Source: Caballeronia calidae
GTDB lineage: Bacteria > Pseudomonadota > Gammaproteobacteria > Burkholderiales > Burkholderiaceae
NCBI RefSeq assembly: GCF_900044055.2
Contig: NZ_FCOX02000003.1
Location: 62,001 to 126,000, forward strand
DNA: 64,000 bases
Direction of reading: 5' to 3'
In this document: positions 45,351 to 55,029 of the stretch, one piece after another
Position numbering within the stretch: the first letter of the stretch is position 1
Layout of the letters: every line of letters starts with the position of its first letter
Translations under genes and position numbers: made by a program
Notes under the pieces: model-generated
What the model was told of the DNA's origin: nothing
Databases searched by the model: none
The model's input: the letters and a program-made list of their open reading frames with translations, nothing else

Positions 45351-46346
45351 TTATGGATGATGGTGAAGCGTGAAGCTCACGTCGAGACGGCCGGTGGGCA
45401 CGCTCATCGTGTTGCGTGTCGGCGGGTTGCGGAAGGTGGCAAGCGCATCGCGTTGCTGCTCTGTGCCGATGCCGAGCAGATCGAGCACGTGAACGACGAC
45501 CGCGTTGAGCACCGACGTGTTGCCGTCCTCGACCTTCACCGCGATGCCGAGCGGGCCTTGCTCGCGGCGCACGCCGATCGCATAGCTCGCATCGGCGCCG
45601 GTCTTGCCGACGAGCGCACCGTCGAACGCCTGCATCAGCAGCGTGCAGAAGCGTCCTTCGCCCGCGACGAGCTCGGGATGCGACGTCATCGCGCGATGGA
45701 TGCGCGCGAGCGGCGAGCCTTCCGGCGCGGCGGCGATCTTCACGAAGAGGCGCGCGAGACGTTCGAGCGGGAAGGCGGGCGTCGGCAGATTGCAGCCGTC
45801 GATGGCCCATTGCACTTCGTCGTCCGCGAGATCGACGGCGCGCGCCACCGTGCGCTTCACGTGCATCTGCAGCGGGTGATCGGGCAGGTGGTAATCGGCG
45901 AGCGGCACGTTCATCGCACGCGCGCCCGCGAGCATGCCCGCGTGCTTGCCGGAGCAGTTGCTGCACACGGCGGTCGGCGTGAAATCGCGCCTGATCCAGT
46001 CTTTATAGACTGCTTCGGAGATCGGCGGATGGCCGCCGCAACGCAGATCGCTTTCGCTCGCGTTCGAGCGGGCGAGCATCGCGCGGGCGCGCTCGATATG
46101 ACGCGGCTCGCTGCTGTGCGAGGCGCACATCAGCGCGAGGTCCTCGTCGGTGAAGCCGAAGCGCTCCAGCGCGCCCGTTTCGATGACCGCAAGCGCCTGC
46201 GCGGGCTTCGCGGCCGAGCGCGGCAGCGTCACGCGGTGCGGATCGCCGAAGGAAAACACGAGACGTCCGTGGGCATCGACGACGGCGACGTGCGCCACAT
46301 GCGTGTTTTCGATGACATCGCCTCGATAGAGCGTGGCCGCGATCAT
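45351..46346 (-). CDS. Asparaginase (Rhizobium etli AnsA / PF06089 type)
   Basis: 331 residues. This family is unrelated to E. coli asparaginases I and II. Characteristic segments are [20 protein letters not shown] (about residues 41-60) with the Ser-x-x-Lys, [18 protein letters not shown], and [18 protein letters not shown] (about 128-145) with the Cys and Lys typical of the thermolabile asparaginase group. The reaction would be L-asparagine to aspartate and ammonia. The start overlaps the ubiD stop (ATGA), and the LysE gene follows by 4 bp, so the three genes form an operon. Confidence 0.9.
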   Translation of the reverse strand: MIAATLYRGDVIENTHVAHVAVVDAHGRLVFSFGDPHRVTLPRSAAKPAQALAVIETGALERFGFTDEDLALMCASHSSEPRHIERARAMLARSNASESDLRCGGHPPISEAVYKDWIRRDFTPTAVCSNCSGKHAGMLAGARAMNVPLADYHLPDHPLQMHVKRTVARAVDLADDEVQWAIDGCNLPTPAFPLERLARLFVKIAAAPEGSPLARIHRAMTSHPELVAGEGRFCTLLMQAFDGALVGKTGADASYAIGVRREQGPLGIAVKVEDGNTSVLNAVVVHVLDLLGIGTEQQRDALATFRNPPTRNTMSVPTGRLDVSFTLHHHP

Positions 46347-47941
46347 TTTTTATCCAGTCCGATTTCAGTCCAAAGCGCATCGACGCGCCGCTTTACGGCT
46401 TCATCCATCACGATCGGGCGGCCCCATTCGCGATTCGTTTCGCCGGGCCACTTGTTGGTCGCATCGAGTCCCATCTTCGAGCCGAGCCCCGCAACCGGCG
46501 ACGCGAAGTCGAGATAGTCGATCGGCGTGCTGTCGACCATCACGGTGTCGCGCGTGGGATCGACACGGGTCGTGATCGCCCAGATGACTTCCTTCCAGTC
46601 GCGCACGTTGACGTCTTCATCGACCACGACGATGAACTTCGTATACATGAACTGTCGCAGGAAGCTCCACACGCCGAACATCACGCGCTTCGCGTGGCCG
46701 GGATAGCTCTTCTTCATCTGCACGATCGCCATGCGATAACTGCAGCCTTCGGGCGGCAGATAGAAGTCGGTGATCTCGGTGAACTGCTTCTGCAGGAGCG
46801 GCACGAACACTTCGTTCAGCGCGACGCCGAGCACGGCGGGCTCGTCGGGCGGCTTGCCCGTATAGGTGGAGTGGAACAGGGCGTCGCGGCGCATCGTGAT
46901 CTTCTCGACGGTAAAGACCGGGAACCACTCCTGTTCGTTGTAGTAGCCGGTGTGATCGCCGTAGGGCCCTTCGAGCGCGTGCTCGTATTTTGCGGCTGCG
47001 CCCGTCGATGGACGCGGCGGCGCGCCTTCGGGGGCGGGCGGCGGCGTGCCGTCTTGCGGATAGATGAAGCCTTCGAGCACGATCTCCGCGCGCGCGGGCA
47101 CCTGCAAGGTGTCGACGCCCGGCGTGAGGCACTTCGCGAGCTCCGTGCGCGAGCCGCGCAGCAGGCCCGCGAACTGATATTCGGACAAGGTGTCGGGCAC
47201 CGGCGTCACGGCGCCGAGGATCGTCGCGGGATCGGCGCCGAGCACCACCGCGACGGGATACGGTTTGCCGGGATTCGCGAGCGCGAACTCGCGGAAATCG
47301 AGCGCGCCGCCGCGATGCGCGAGCCAGCGCATGATCAGCTTGTTGCGTCCGATCAGCTGCTGCCGGTAGATCCCGAGATTCTGTCGCGGCTTGTTCGGCC
47401 CGCGCGTGACCGTGAGTCCCCAGGTGAGGAGCGGTCCAGCATCGCCGGGCCAGCAGGTCTGGATCGGCAGGCGGCTGAGATCGACGTCATTGCCTTCCCA
47501 CAGCACTTCCTGACAGGGCGGCGCGCTGACCGACTTCGGCGCCATGTCCCACACGGCCTTGGCTAACGAGAGCAGCTTGCCCGCGTCCTTCAGGCCCTTC
47601 GGCGGCTCGGGTTCCTTGAGCGCGGACAGCAGTCTGCCGACATCGCGCAGCGAACTCAGCGCGGCGACATCGCTGCCGAGGCTGACATCGGCGCCGCTTT
47701 GCGGCTCGGTCTCGATGCCCATGCCGAGCGCGACGCGCCGCGTCGTGCCGAACAGGTTCGCGAGCACGGGCATGGTATGGCCGGTGGGCGCTTCGAAGAG
47801 CAGCGCCGGTCCGCCCGCGCGTAATACGCGATCCGAGACTTCGGTGATTTCCAGAACAGGGGAGACGGGCTGCCGAATGCGGCGCAGTTCACCGAGCGCT
47901 TCGAGGCGGGCAGTGAAGTCGCGCAGATCTTTGTATTTCAT
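46343..47941 (-). CDS. ubiD: UbiD family prenylated-FMN-dependent decarboxylase
   Basis: 532 residues. UbiD removes the carboxyl group from 4-hydroxy-3-polyprenylbenzoate in ubiquinone synthesis, using prenylated FMN from UbiX. The N-terminus [20 protein letters not shown] is typical. Active-site regions include [17 protein letters not shown] with the conserved Arg and [20 protein letters not shown] with Glu residues. [12 protein letters not shown] and [20 protein letters not shown] are also conserved. First gene of an operon with the asparaginase. A broader aromatic-acid decarboxylase role is possible, but the length and motifs fit UbiD. Confidence 0.93.
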   Translation of the reverse strand: MKYKDLRDFTARLEALGELRRIRQPVSPVLEITEVSDRVLRAGGPALLFEAPTGHTMPVLANLFGTTRRVALGMGIETEPQSGADVSLGSDVAALSSLRDVGRLLSALKEPEPPKGLKDAGKLLSLAKAVWDMAPKSVSAPPCQEVLWEGNDVDLSRLPIQTCWPGDAGPLLTWGLTVTRGPNKPRQNLGIYRQQLIGRNKLIMRWLAHRGGALDFREFALANPGKPYPVAVVLGADPATILGAVTPVPDTLSEYQFAGLLRGSRTELAKCLTPGVDTLQVPARAEIVLEGFIYPQDGTPPPAPEGAPPRPSTGAAAKYEHALEGPYGDHTGYYNEQEWFPVFTVEKITMRRDALFHSTYTGKPPDEPAVLGVALNEVFVPLLQKQFTEITDFYLPPEGCSYRMAIVQMKKSYPGHAKRVMFGVWSFLRQFMYTKFIVVVDEDVNVRDWKEVIWAITTRVDPTRDTVMVDSTPIDYLDFASPVAGLGSKMGLDATNKWPGETNREWGRPIVMDEAVKRRVDALWTEIGLDKK

Positions 47942-48156
47942 CGATGGTCGGAATTGGACTCGAAGGCGCCCGAAGCACGAGGCTTAGAGGGGCGGAACGG
48001 CTGCGCGCTAAGCGATTGTCGATTTTACCTGCGTCGGCGTCCGTGCGTTGGGGGACATTCAGTAAATTCCTGTGGGAAAGGCCCGCGAGACGTGCGTTTC
48101 GAGCGCTGAACACCGTTCATCATAACTGTAAGTAATTGAAACGAAGGTTTATATCA

Positions 48157-48184
48157 TTGACGGATCATTAAACCCTGTTAGAAT
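48157..48184 (+). promoter_or_regulatory. Sigma-70 type promoter
   Basis: TTGACG (48157-48162), 16 bp, TAGAAT (48179-48184). Transcription would start near 48191, 340 bp before the transglycosylase gene. Confidence 0.65.
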
Positions 48185-48299
48185 CGCTTGGCATCAATTG
48201 CAGGTTTTGAAACTTTTTACCTAAGCCTCAGGTCTTTCAGACGCACATGCGTCGCCTGCGCCGCTCCTGCCCGGCGACTCGTGGCTGTTGGTTTTCATT

Positions 48300-48323
48300 G
48301 CCGGCGTTCACACGCCGGTTTTT
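48300..48323 (+). terminator. Terminator-like hairpin in the leader
   Basis: CCGGCG (48301-48306) pairs with CGCCGG (48313-48318), followed by five T residues. It lies 110-130 nt after the predicted start, so it could end a small RNA or attenuate the downstream gene. Confidence 0.55.
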
Positions 48324-48529
48324 CGCGTGGAAAGTCACGTGCGCGTTCAGGGCATGCAGTTCGTGCCGCGCAACCCGGTGGTGTTACCGGGGATCGGCTT
48401 TCCAGACGGCGCATGCCGTATCCCCGATGCCGCTTACGCTTGCCAAGAGCCGGCGGTGTCTGATTTGTGTGTCGAATATGTGTTTAATTCGTATTCATCT
48501 GCGCAAATCATGCAACATTGGGAGTATCG

Positions 48530-49681
48530 ATGAACGCTTCAGTTTGGTGGGGTTCCGACACCCGCGCCGCGCAGATCGTGCGTATGGTGCTGCGTCGCGG
48601 ACGCTGGTTGAGTCACCATCTCTTTGCCATGGTGGGTTGCGCGGCCGTTGTCGGCGCGCTCGCCCTCTGGCTGGCGCCTTCGTGGCGCACAACGTTTGCC
48701 GCAAGGATCATGCCCTTCGTGTCGGCCGCCGTCCAGGCCGGTCCGGCGCGCCTGCTCGCGGGCCAGCCGCTGCCGCCGTTCGCGGCGGTGCATCGCCAGC
48801 CGAGCGATCCGATGCTGCCCGTCAACCTCGCGGCCAACGCGGCGTCGGCGAAGCAGAAGGCGCCCGGCGCGCTCGTGCCGTCGCTCGGCGCGGCCGCATC
48901 GGACGATGCCAGCACGCATCATCTCACCGGCGGCATCAGCCTCGCGATCTCGCCGAACGGGCTCGATCCCCGCACGATGCCGTCCGTCGGCATGCTGGCG
49001 AGCATGATTCCGGCGCAGCGCGTCGTCGCCGATGCGCGCGATGATCGCGTGCTGGTCTCCACGCGCGAGCAGAAGCTCGTCGCGAACTTCATCGCGCGCC
49101 GCTATCGTGTGGCGGAAGATCCGGTCAGCGAGCTCGTGCGCGCCGCGTTCGACACGGGCCGCGAAGTCGGCCTCGATCCGCTCCTGCTGCTCTCCGTGAT
49201 GGCGATCGAATCGGGCTTCAATCCGTACGCCGAAAGCGGCGTCGGCGCGCAAGGCCTGATGCAGGTGATGTCGAAGGTTCATTCCGACAAATTCCAGTAC
49301 TTCGGCGGCTCGCACGCGGCGCTCGATCCGCTCGCGAACATCAAGGTCGGTGCGCTGGTGCTGAAGGACTGCATCGCGCGTGGCGGCTCGGTCGCGGGCG
49401 GTCTGCGCTATTACGTCGGCTCGACGACCCAGGACGACGGCGGCTACGGTGCCAAGGTGCTGGCCGAGCGTTCGCGTCTGCGCGATGTCGCCCGTGGCCG
49501 CAACGTGCCGGTCAATGGACCGCAGGCGCCGGTTCAGGCCGCGCCGAAGCAGGTGCTGGCGTCGGCATCGGCGGATAGCAAGCGCGTGCACGTGACGATC
49601 GATACGGCGAAGAAGTCCGCATCGCAGGACGATGGCGACGGCGAAGCGAAGCACGTCGCTTCGGCGGAGTTCGGCGCGTAA
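48530..49681 (+). CDS. Membrane-anchored lytic transglycosylase (SLT domain)
   Basis: 383 residues. One membrane helix (LFAMVGCAAVVGALALWLAP, about residues 36-55) follows a basic cytosolic head, so the enzyme faces the periplasm. The catalytic domain from about residue 205 has LLLLSVMAIESGFNPYAESG with the active-site Glu (about 226), then GAQGLMQVMSKVHSDKFQYF and GGLRYYVGS. It cleaves peptidoglycan between MurNAc and GlcNAc, forming 1,6-anhydroMurNAc. About 150 residues between helix and domain are low complexity. GGGAG lies 5 nt before the ATG. The leader contains a possible attenuator. Confidence 0.88.
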   Translation: MNASVWWGSDTRAAQIVRMVLRRGRWLSHHLFAMVGCAAVVGALALWLAPSWRTTFAARIMPFVSAAVQAGPARLLAGQPLPPFAAVHRQPSDPMLPVNLAANAASAKQKAPGALVPSLGAAASDDASTHHLTGGISLAISPNGLDPRTMPSVGMLASMIPAQRVVADARDDRVLVSTREQKLVANFIARRYRVAEDPVSELVRAAFDTGREVGLDPLLLLSVMAIESGFNPYAESGVGAQGLMQVMSKVHSDKFQYFGGSHAALDPLANIKVGALVLKDCIARGGSVAGGLRYYVGSTTQDDGGYGAKVLAERSRLRDVARGRNVPVNGPQAPVQAAPKQVLASASADSKRVHVTIDTAKKSASQDDGDGEAKHVASAEFGA

Positions 49682-49704
49682 GGCTGTCGCTGGATGTAAA
49701 AGAG

Positions 49705-49732
49705 AAAGGGCACCCGAGGGTGCCCTTTTTTT
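49705..49732. terminator. Terminator after the lytic transglycosylase
   Basis: GGGCACC (49708-49714) pairs with GGTGCCC (49719-49725) around CGAG, with seven T residues after. It also closes the convergent operon from the other side. Confidence 0.92.
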
Positions 49733-49751
49733 GTGTGCTGCGCGATTGCGA

Positions 49752-50945
49752 TTATCGACTGAACAATGAGCCCAATCGCTGAACCGCTTCCTCCAGCTTC
49801 GAATACGCCGTCGCGTACGAAAGACGAAGGTAGCGCTCCGGCGCGTGGAAGCCGAAATCCGCGCCCGGCACGAGCACGACGCCCGCGTCGTGGAGCATCG
49901 AGTGCGAGAGGGCGTCGCTGTTGCCGGCGGTGGGATGATGAACCGTGGTCGTATCGGCGTAGACGTAGAACGCGCCGTCGGGCACGACCGGCACGCCGAA
50001 GCCGAGCGAACGCAGCGCCGGCACGATATAGTCGCGCCGCCGCTTGAACTCCAGCCGGCGCGCTTCGTAGATCGCGATCGTCTCCGGCTCGAAACAGGCG
50101 AGCGCCGCGTGCTGCGCGAGCGCCGATGCACAGATGAACAGATTCTGCGACAGCTTCTCGACCGCGCTGACCATCGCGTGCGGCACGACGAGCCAGCCGA
50201 GCCGCCAGCCAGTCATGTTGAAGTACTTCGAGAAGCTGTTGACCGTGACGACATCGTCGCCGAAGGAGAGGGCGGACACGGGCTTCGCGTCGTAGCTCAA
50301 ACCCTGATAGATCTCGTCGACGATCGTGAAGCCGCCGCGCTCTCGCACCTTGTCGACGATGCGCCGCAACTCGTCCGGCTCGATCGACGTGCCCGTCGGA
50401 TTCGATGGCGACGCGAGCAGCACGCCGCGCGTCTTTTCGCTCCAGTTTTCCTCGACGTGTTCCGCCGTCAACTGAAAGCGCTCGGCCGGGCCGCTCGGGA
50501 TCAGCACCGGCTTGCCGTCCGCCGCCGACACGAAGTGCCGGTTGCACGGATAGCACGGGTCAGGCATCAGCACTTCGTCGCCGTTATCGACGAGCGCCAT
50601 GCACGCGAGCAACAGCGCCGCCGACGCGCCCGCCGTCACGACGATGCGCTCCGGATCGACCGTCAGACCGAACGTATCGCGATAGTGCCGCGAAATCGCC
50701 TCGCGCAGCGCGTGGATGCCGAGCGCGTTGGTGTACTGCGTGACGCCGCGCTTCAGCGCGTCCGCGGCGGCGCGGATCACCGGCTCGGGCGCGGTGAAAT
50801 CCGGCTCGCCGATGCTCATATGGATGACGTCGCGGCCCGCGCGCTCGAGCGCCTGAGCCTCTTTCATCAGCTCCATCACATAGAAGGGCTCGATCGCATC
50901 GACGCGCGACGCGAGCCTGACGAGCGGTTCCGAAACGTCGGTCAT
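49752..50945 (-). CDS. PLP-dependent aminotransferase, class I (aspartate aminotransferase fold)
   Basis: 397 residues. Cofactor-binding motifs are in order: TAGASAALLLACMALVDNGD, ASPSNPTGTSIEPDELRRIV with the Asn, IVDEIYQGLSYD with the Asp and Tyr, and the Schiff-base Lys in NSFSKYFNMTGWRLGW (about residue 238). The final substrate Arg is in ERYLRLSYAT. The amino-acid substrate cannot be assigned; aspartate, alanine or aromatic acids are possible. The start codon touches the nusB stop with no bases between, so it is cotranscribed with the riboflavin genes, but no pathway link is evident. Confidence 0.88.
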   Translation of the reverse strand: MTDVSEPLVRLASRVDAIEPFYVMELMKEAQALERAGRDVIHMSIGEPDFTAPEPVIRAAADALKRGVTQYTNALGIHALREAISRHYRDTFGLTVDPERIVVTAGASAALLLACMALVDNGDEVLMPDPCYPCNRHFVSAADGKPVLIPSGPAERFQLTAEHVEENWSEKTRGVLLASPSNPTGTSIEPDELRRIVDKVRERGGFTIVDEIYQGLSYDAKPVSALSFGDDVVTVNSFSKYFNMTGWRLGWLVVPHAMVSAVEKLSQNLFICASALAQHAALACFEPETIAIYEARRLEFKRRRDYIVPALRSLGFGVPVVPDGAFYVYADTTTVHHPTAGNSDALSHSMLHDAGVVLVPGADFGFHAPERYLRLSYATAYSKLEEAVQRLGSLFSR

Positions 50946-51383
50946 TTACGCACCGCGTCCGCGCGCCTGCGCTTCGGCGGGACGCATCACGACGGCCAGC
51001 TTGTCGAGCACGCCGTTCACGTACTTGTAGCCGTCGGAGCCGCCGAAGGTTTTCGTCAATTCGACGGCTTCATTGATGACGACGCGATACGGCACGTCGA
51101 TGTGATGCTTGAACTCGAACGCCGCAACGAGCAGCACCGCCCGCTCGACCGGCGACAACTGCTCGATCGGACGGTCGAGGCACGGCTGCAGCTGTTCGGA
51201 CAGCGCGTCGGATTCCTTGATCACGCCGTGCAGGATCGCATCGAGGTGGTCCTTGTCGGCCTTGTCGAAGCCTTGCGAATTGCGCAGTTGCGCGTCGATT
51301 TCGCCGGCGGGCGCGCCCGACAGCAACCACTGATAAAGCCCTTGCGTCGCGAGTTCACGCGAGCGGCGTCGTGCGCTCTTCAT
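50946..51383 (-). CDS. nusB: Transcription antitermination factor NusB
   Basis: 145 residues, all helical. NusB joins NusE (S10) on boxA RNA during rRNA transcription. Motifs are [20 protein letters not shown] at the start, [19 protein letters not shown] in the middle and the [20 protein letters not shown] signature, then [12 protein letters not shown]. It overlaps the ribH stop by 4 bp (ATGA). The ribH-nusB order is conserved across many proteobacteria. Confidence 0.96.
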   Translation of the reverse strand: MKSARRRSRELATQGLYQWLLSGAPAGEIDAQLRNSQGFDKADKDHLDAILHGVIKESDALSEQLQPCLDRPIEQLSPVERAVLLVAAFEFKHHIDVPYRVVINEAVELTKTFGGSDGYKYVNGVLDKLAVVMRPAEAQARGRGA

Positions 51384-51889
51384 GCGCGGTCCTCGTCTTC
51401 TTCGTCTTCGTCTTCTTCATCGCCGTCGAGCTGTTCGAGCGCGACGGAGAGATTCGCCATCTCGACCGCCACGCGCGCGGCGTCGCGGCCCTTCTCGGTC
51501 ATGCGGGCGACGGCCTGCTCGTCGTTCTCGGTCGTCAGCACGGCGTTCGCGACCGGAATGCCGAAGTCGAGGGCGATGCGCGAAATGCCCGAGCCGCTTT
51601 CGTTCGACACCAGTTCGAAGTGATAAGTCTCGCCGCGCACGACGGCGCCGAGCGCGATCAGCGCGTCGAACTGGCCGGATTCCGCGAGCTTTTGCAGCGC
51701 GAGCGGGATTTCCAGCGCGCCGGGCACGGTGACGAGCAGCACGTCCTGGCCGATCACGCCGAGGCGCTCCAGCTCCTCGATGCAGGCATCGGCCAGGCCG
51801 TTGCACACCGGTTCGTTGAAGCGCGACTGCACGATGCCGATGCGCAAGCCGTCACCGTCGAGGTTCGGCTGGTATTGTCCGATTTCCAT
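51380..51889 (-). CDS. ribH: 6,7-dimethyl-8-ribityllumazine synthase
   Basis: 169 residues. RibH condenses 5-amino-6-ribitylaminouracil with 3,4-dihydroxybutanone 4-phosphate. Motifs are [30 protein letters not shown], and [20 protein letters not shown] with the catalytic His and the phosphate-binding residues. [14 protein letters not shown] is also typical. The last 18 residues are an unusual acidic tail ([18 protein letters not shown]), encoded by a repetitive stretch at 51383-51430. It lies in the hemL-rib-nusB operon. Confidence 0.96.
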   Translation of the reverse strand: MEIGQYQPNLDGDGLRIGIVQSRFNEPVCNGLADACIEELERLGVIGQDVLLVTVPGALEIPLALQKLAESGQFDALIALGAVVRGETYHFELVSNESGSGISRIALDFGIPVANAVLTTENDEQAVARMTEKGRDAARVAVEMANLSVALEQLDGDEEDEDEEDEDRA

Positions 51890-51943
51890 GAATTGGATCC
51901 TTCGCTTGGAATTGTCTGGAATAGGGTTGGGCGGCCGGCGGTC

Positions 51944-53107
51944 TCAGGCCGAGCGCAACTGGGTAATGGCGGGTTCCACCGGCGCGGCCGTCGTGGGGCC
52001 GCCGGGCATCGGAATGAAGCCCGTCACTTCGAGCCCGTAGCCCGACATGCTGCCGAGCTTGCGCGGGTTCGCGAGCACGTCCATCTTGCCGACGCCCAGA
52101 TCGCGCAGGATCTGCGCGCCGATGCCGTACGTCTTGAAGTCGATCGGGCGGCGCTTGAGCTCGGCGGCCTTGTCCTGCTGATCGAACGCGCGGAATACGT
52201 CGATGAGATGCTCCTTCGTGTCGCCGCAGTTGAGCATGACGATCGCGCCGAGATCGCGGGCGGCGATCTCTTTCATGGCGGCGTCGATGGTCCATGAGTG
52301 CGTCGACGAATCGATTTCGAGCAGATCGAGCACCGAGAGCGGCTCGTGCACGCGCACCGGCGTCGCGCGGTCGGGGCTCGGCGTGCCGCGCACGAGCGCG
52401 ATGTGCGGCGAGCCTGTCGGCTCGTCGCGATACAGCACCGCGCGGAAGGGGCCGTGCGCGGTCTGCATGGTGCGCTCACAAACCTTCTCGATGATCGATT
52501 CCGTGCGGCTGCGATAGTGAATCAGATCGGCGATGGTGCCGATCTTGATGCCGTGCTGCTGGCCGAACTCGATGAGATCCGGCAGGCGCGCCATCTCGCC
52601 GTCGTCCTTGATGATCTCGCAGATCACCGCGGCGGGCGTGAGGCCTGCGAGCGCGGTCAGGTCGCAGCCGGCTTCCGTATGGCCCGCGCGCACGAGCACG
52701 CCGCCCGGCTGCGCCATGATCGGGAACACGTGGCCCGGCTGCACGATGTGCTCGGCGCGTGCGTCATGCGCGACCGCCGTGGCGATGGTTTTCGCGCGGT
52801 CGGCGGCGGAGATACCGGTGGTCACGCCTTCGGCCGCCTCGATGCTCACCGTGAACGCCGTACCGTACTGCGTGCCGTTGCGGTGCGTCATGAGCGGCAG
52901 ATTCAGCAGCTTGCAGCGTTCCTGCGTGAGCGTGAGACAGACGAGGCCGCGGCCGTACTTCGCCATGAAGTTGATGGCTTCGGGCGTGACGAATTCGGCG
53001 GCGACGACGAGATCGCCTTCATTCTCGCGGTCTTCTTCGTCGACGAGAATCACCATCCGGCCGGCTTTCAGTTCAGCGATGATCTCAGGAGTGGAGGCGA
53101 GCGACAT
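51944..53107 (-). CDS. ribB: 3,4-dihydroxy-2-butanone-4-phosphate synthase with a degenerate cyclohydrolase-II-like domain (RibBX type)
   Basis: 387 residues. Residues 1-200 are a complete RibB domain: VDEEDRENEGDLVVAAEFVT with the acidic metal loop, THRNGTQYGTAFTVSIEA, and GHTEAGCDLTALAGL. It makes the four-carbon precursor of riboflavin from ribulose 5-phosphate. Residues from about 205 on align with GTP cyclohydrolase II. However, after PVRVHEPLSVLDLLEIDSS the zinc-binding pattern of three Cys residues found in active enzymes is missing. This matches the RibBX variant reported in proteobacteria, whose C-terminal half lacks cyclohydrolase activity. A separate ribA should exist elsewhere in the genome. 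It is often annotated as bifunctional ribBA. Confidence 0.9.
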   Translation of the reverse strand: MSLASTPEIIAELKAGRMVILVDEEDRENEGDLVVAAEFVTPEAINFMAKYGRGLVCLTLTQERCKLLNLPLMTHRNGTQYGTAFTVSIEAAEGVTTGISAADRAKTIATAVAHDARAEHIVQPGHVFPIMAQPGGVLVRAGHTEAGCDLTALAGLTPAAVICEIIKDDGEMARLPDLIEFGQQHGIKIGTIADLIHYRSRTESIIEKVCERTMQTAHGPFRAVLYRDEPTGSPHIALVRGTPSPDRATPVRVHEPLSVLDLLEIDSSTHSWTIDAAMKEIAARDLGAIVMLNCGDTKEHLIDVFRAFDQQDKAAELKRRPIDFKTYGIGAQILRDLGVGKMDVLANPRKLGSMSGYGLEVTGFIPMPGGPTTAAPVEPAITQLRSA

Positions 53108-53257
53108 GATGACGTCCCGTACGGGTCCGGTTTGGGGAAAGCGCGTATTTTACGCCACGCCCGGGCGACAGTCGGTGAAATCGGCGGACAGACGGCCGCG
53201 AAGTTTGCCTATGCCTTTCGGACGAATGGCGCCGCGGCGGCCCGTCTGGAATACGCG

Positions 53258-53869
53258 TTACGACGCGCTCATCATCCGCTCGACATACCGCGCGATCAGG
53301 TCGATTTCCAGATTGACCTTCGTTCCGGTCTTGAGCGCATTGAGCGTCGTGACTTCGACGGTATGCGGGATCAGGTTGATGGAGAACTCGCAGCCGTCGG
53401 CGCGGTCGCTGACCGAGTTCACCGTGAGGCTCACGCCGTTCACCGTGACCGAGCCCTTGTAGGCCAGATACTTGCCGATGTCCTTCGGCGCGACGATGCG
53501 CAATTCGTGCGATTCGCCCACCGGCTCGAACTTCGAGACGAGGCCCAGGCCGTCGACGTGGCCCGAGACGAGATGTCCGCCCAGCCGGTCGTGCGCGCGC
53601 AACGCCTTTTCCAGATTCACGTCGGCGCCGGCGTCGCCGAGGCCGACCGTCTTGTTCAGGCTTTCGCGCGATACGTCGACATCGAAGGCAGCGGCGGACT
53701 TCTGAACCACCGTCATGCACGCGCCCTGGATCGCGATGCTGTCGCCGAGCTCGACATCGGCGAGATCGAGACTGCCCGCGGCGACCGTCAGACGGACGCC
53801 CGCGTCCTCCGCGCCGAGCGGCGTGACTTTTTCGATGCGGCCCACCGCCGCGACAATTCCTGTAAACAT
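53258..53869 (-). CDS. ribE: Riboflavin synthase, alpha subunit
   Basis: 203 residues. It dismutates two lumazine molecules to riboflavin. It starts MFTGIVAAVGRIEKV, the invariant N-terminus. Two homologous barrels follow, each with the family motifs: IAIQGACMTVV and GHLVSGHVDGLG in the first, VTVNGVSLTVNSV in the second. AAGGA lies about 11 nt before the ATG. It is called ribC or ribE in different species. It lies between ribD and ribB in the operon. Confidence 0.96.
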   Translation of the reverse strand: MFTGIVAAVGRIEKVTPLGAEDAGVRLTVAAGSLDLADVELGDSIAIQGACMTVVQKSAAAFDVDVSRESLNKTVGLGDAGADVNLEKALRAHDRLGGHLVSGHVDGLGLVSKFEPVGESHELRIVAPKDIGKYLAYKGSVTVNGVSLTVNSVSDRADGCEFSINLIPHTVEVTTLNALKTGTKVNLEIDLIARYVERMMSAS

Positions 53870-53898
53870 CGGCTTCGTTTCCTTGAGTCGGTGCGTGG

Positions 53899-55011
53899 TC
53901 AGCTTGCGACGTTCGTCCCGGCGAAGCGCGCGAGGATGCGCAGATCGTCGCCGAGCCGGTCGATGCGGTGAAACTTCAGATGCGGCCGCGCATCCAGCGT
54001 CGCGGGCGGCGCGAAGTCGAACATGCCGGGCGCGCTGCCGAGCAGGCTCGGCGCGAGATAGATCAGCAGTTCGTCGACGCAGCCCTCGCGCAGCAGCGAG
54101 CCGTTCAGCTTGTGGCCCGCTTCGACGTGCAGCTCGTTGATGCCGCGATCGGCGAGCGCGGTGAGCATCGCGGGGAGATCGACCTTGCCATGCTCGTTCG
54201 ACAGCTCGATCAGCTCCGCGCCTTTCGCGCGCAATGCGTCGATGCGCGCGGCATCGGCGTCGGCGCTATGGAAGATCCACGGCGGCGCGCCGTCGAGAAT
54301 GCGCGCCTGCATGGGCACGTCGAGGCGGCTGTCGATCAGCACGCGTTGCGGCTGGCGCGGCGTGTCGACCGCGCGCACCGTCAGTTGCGGGTCGTCTTCG
54401 CGCACCGTGCCGATGCCGGTGAGGATCGCGCAGGCGCGGGCGCGCCACGCGTGGCCGTCTGCGCGTGCGTCTTCGCCGGTGATCCACTGGCTTTCGCCCG
54501 TGGGCAGGCCCGTGCGGCCGTCGAGCGTGGCCGCGACCTTCATGCGCACCCACGGACGGCGGCGCGTCATGCGCGACACGAAGCCGATGTTCATCTCGTG
54601 CGCCTCGTTCGCGAGCAGGCCGCAGCGCACGTCGATGCCCGCGTCGCGCAGCATCGCGAGGCCGCGCCCGGACACGGACGGGTTCGGGTCTTCCATCGCC
54701 GCGATCACCTTTTCGACGCGCGCGTCGATGAGCGCGTGCGCGCACGGCGGCGTGCGCCCGAAATGGCTGCACGGCTCGAGCGACACATACGCCGTCGCGC
54801 CGCGCGGGTCCTTGCCGCGCGAACGGGCGTCCTTGAGCGCCTGCACTTCGGCGTGGTCCTGGCCGGCGGGCTGCGTGAAGCCCATGCCGATCACTTCGCC
54901 GTTCTTGACGAGCACGCAGCCGACGCGCGGGTTCGGCGTCGTCGTGTACATGCCGCGCGAGGCGAGCGCCAGTGCGCGTTCCATATGAGTGAAGTCGGTT
55001 TGCGAGAACAT
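53899..55011 (-). CDS. ribD: Bifunctional diaminohydroxyphosphoribosylaminopyrimidine deaminase / 5-amino-6-(5-phosphoribosylamino)uracil reductase
   Basis: 370 residues with both domains. The deaminase domain (1-145) holds zinc through QDHAEVQAL (His, catalytic Glu) and SLEPCSHFGRTPPCAHAL (two Cys). The reductase domain (about 150-370) has RPWVRMKVAATLDGRTGLPT and LHVEAGHKLNGSLL for NADPH and substrate. The start is the ATG at 55011; an ATG 9 codons later is possible. Only 18 bp separate it from hemL. Confidence 0.96.
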   Translation of the reverse strand: MFSQTDFTHMERALALASRGMYTTTPNPRVGCVLVKNGEVIGMGFTQPAGQDHAEVQALKDARSRGKDPRGATAYVSLEPCSHFGRTPPCAHALIDARVEKVIAAMEDPNPSVSGRGLAMLRDAGIDVRCGLLANEAHEMNIGFVSRMTRRRPWVRMKVAATLDGRTGLPTGESQWITGEDARADGHAWRARACAILTGIGTVREDDPQLTVRAVDTPRQPQRVLIDSRLDVPMQARILDGAPPWIFHSADADAARIDALRAKGAELIELSNEHGKVDLPAMLTALADRGINELHVEAGHKLNGSLLREGCVDELLIYLAPSLLGSAPGMFDFAPPATLDARPHLKFHRIDRLGDDLRILARFAGTNVAS

Positions 55012-55029
55012 CGGCGCGGCCCGATAGCG

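Larger units (their letters stand above)
47942..48529. other. Intergenic leader region before the lytic transglycosylase gene
   Basis: About 590 bp between divergent genes. It holds a good plus-strand promoter (48157-48184), a terminator-like hairpin (48301-48323) and then about 200 bp to the transglycosylase start. The part before 48157 should include the ubiD promoter on the other strand. Confidence 0.55.

Noticed and set aside
53108..53257. Possible FMN riboswitch upstream of ribB
   Set aside because: The 150-bp gap has none of the conserved RFN-element stem sequences that I know. A covariance search would be decisive.
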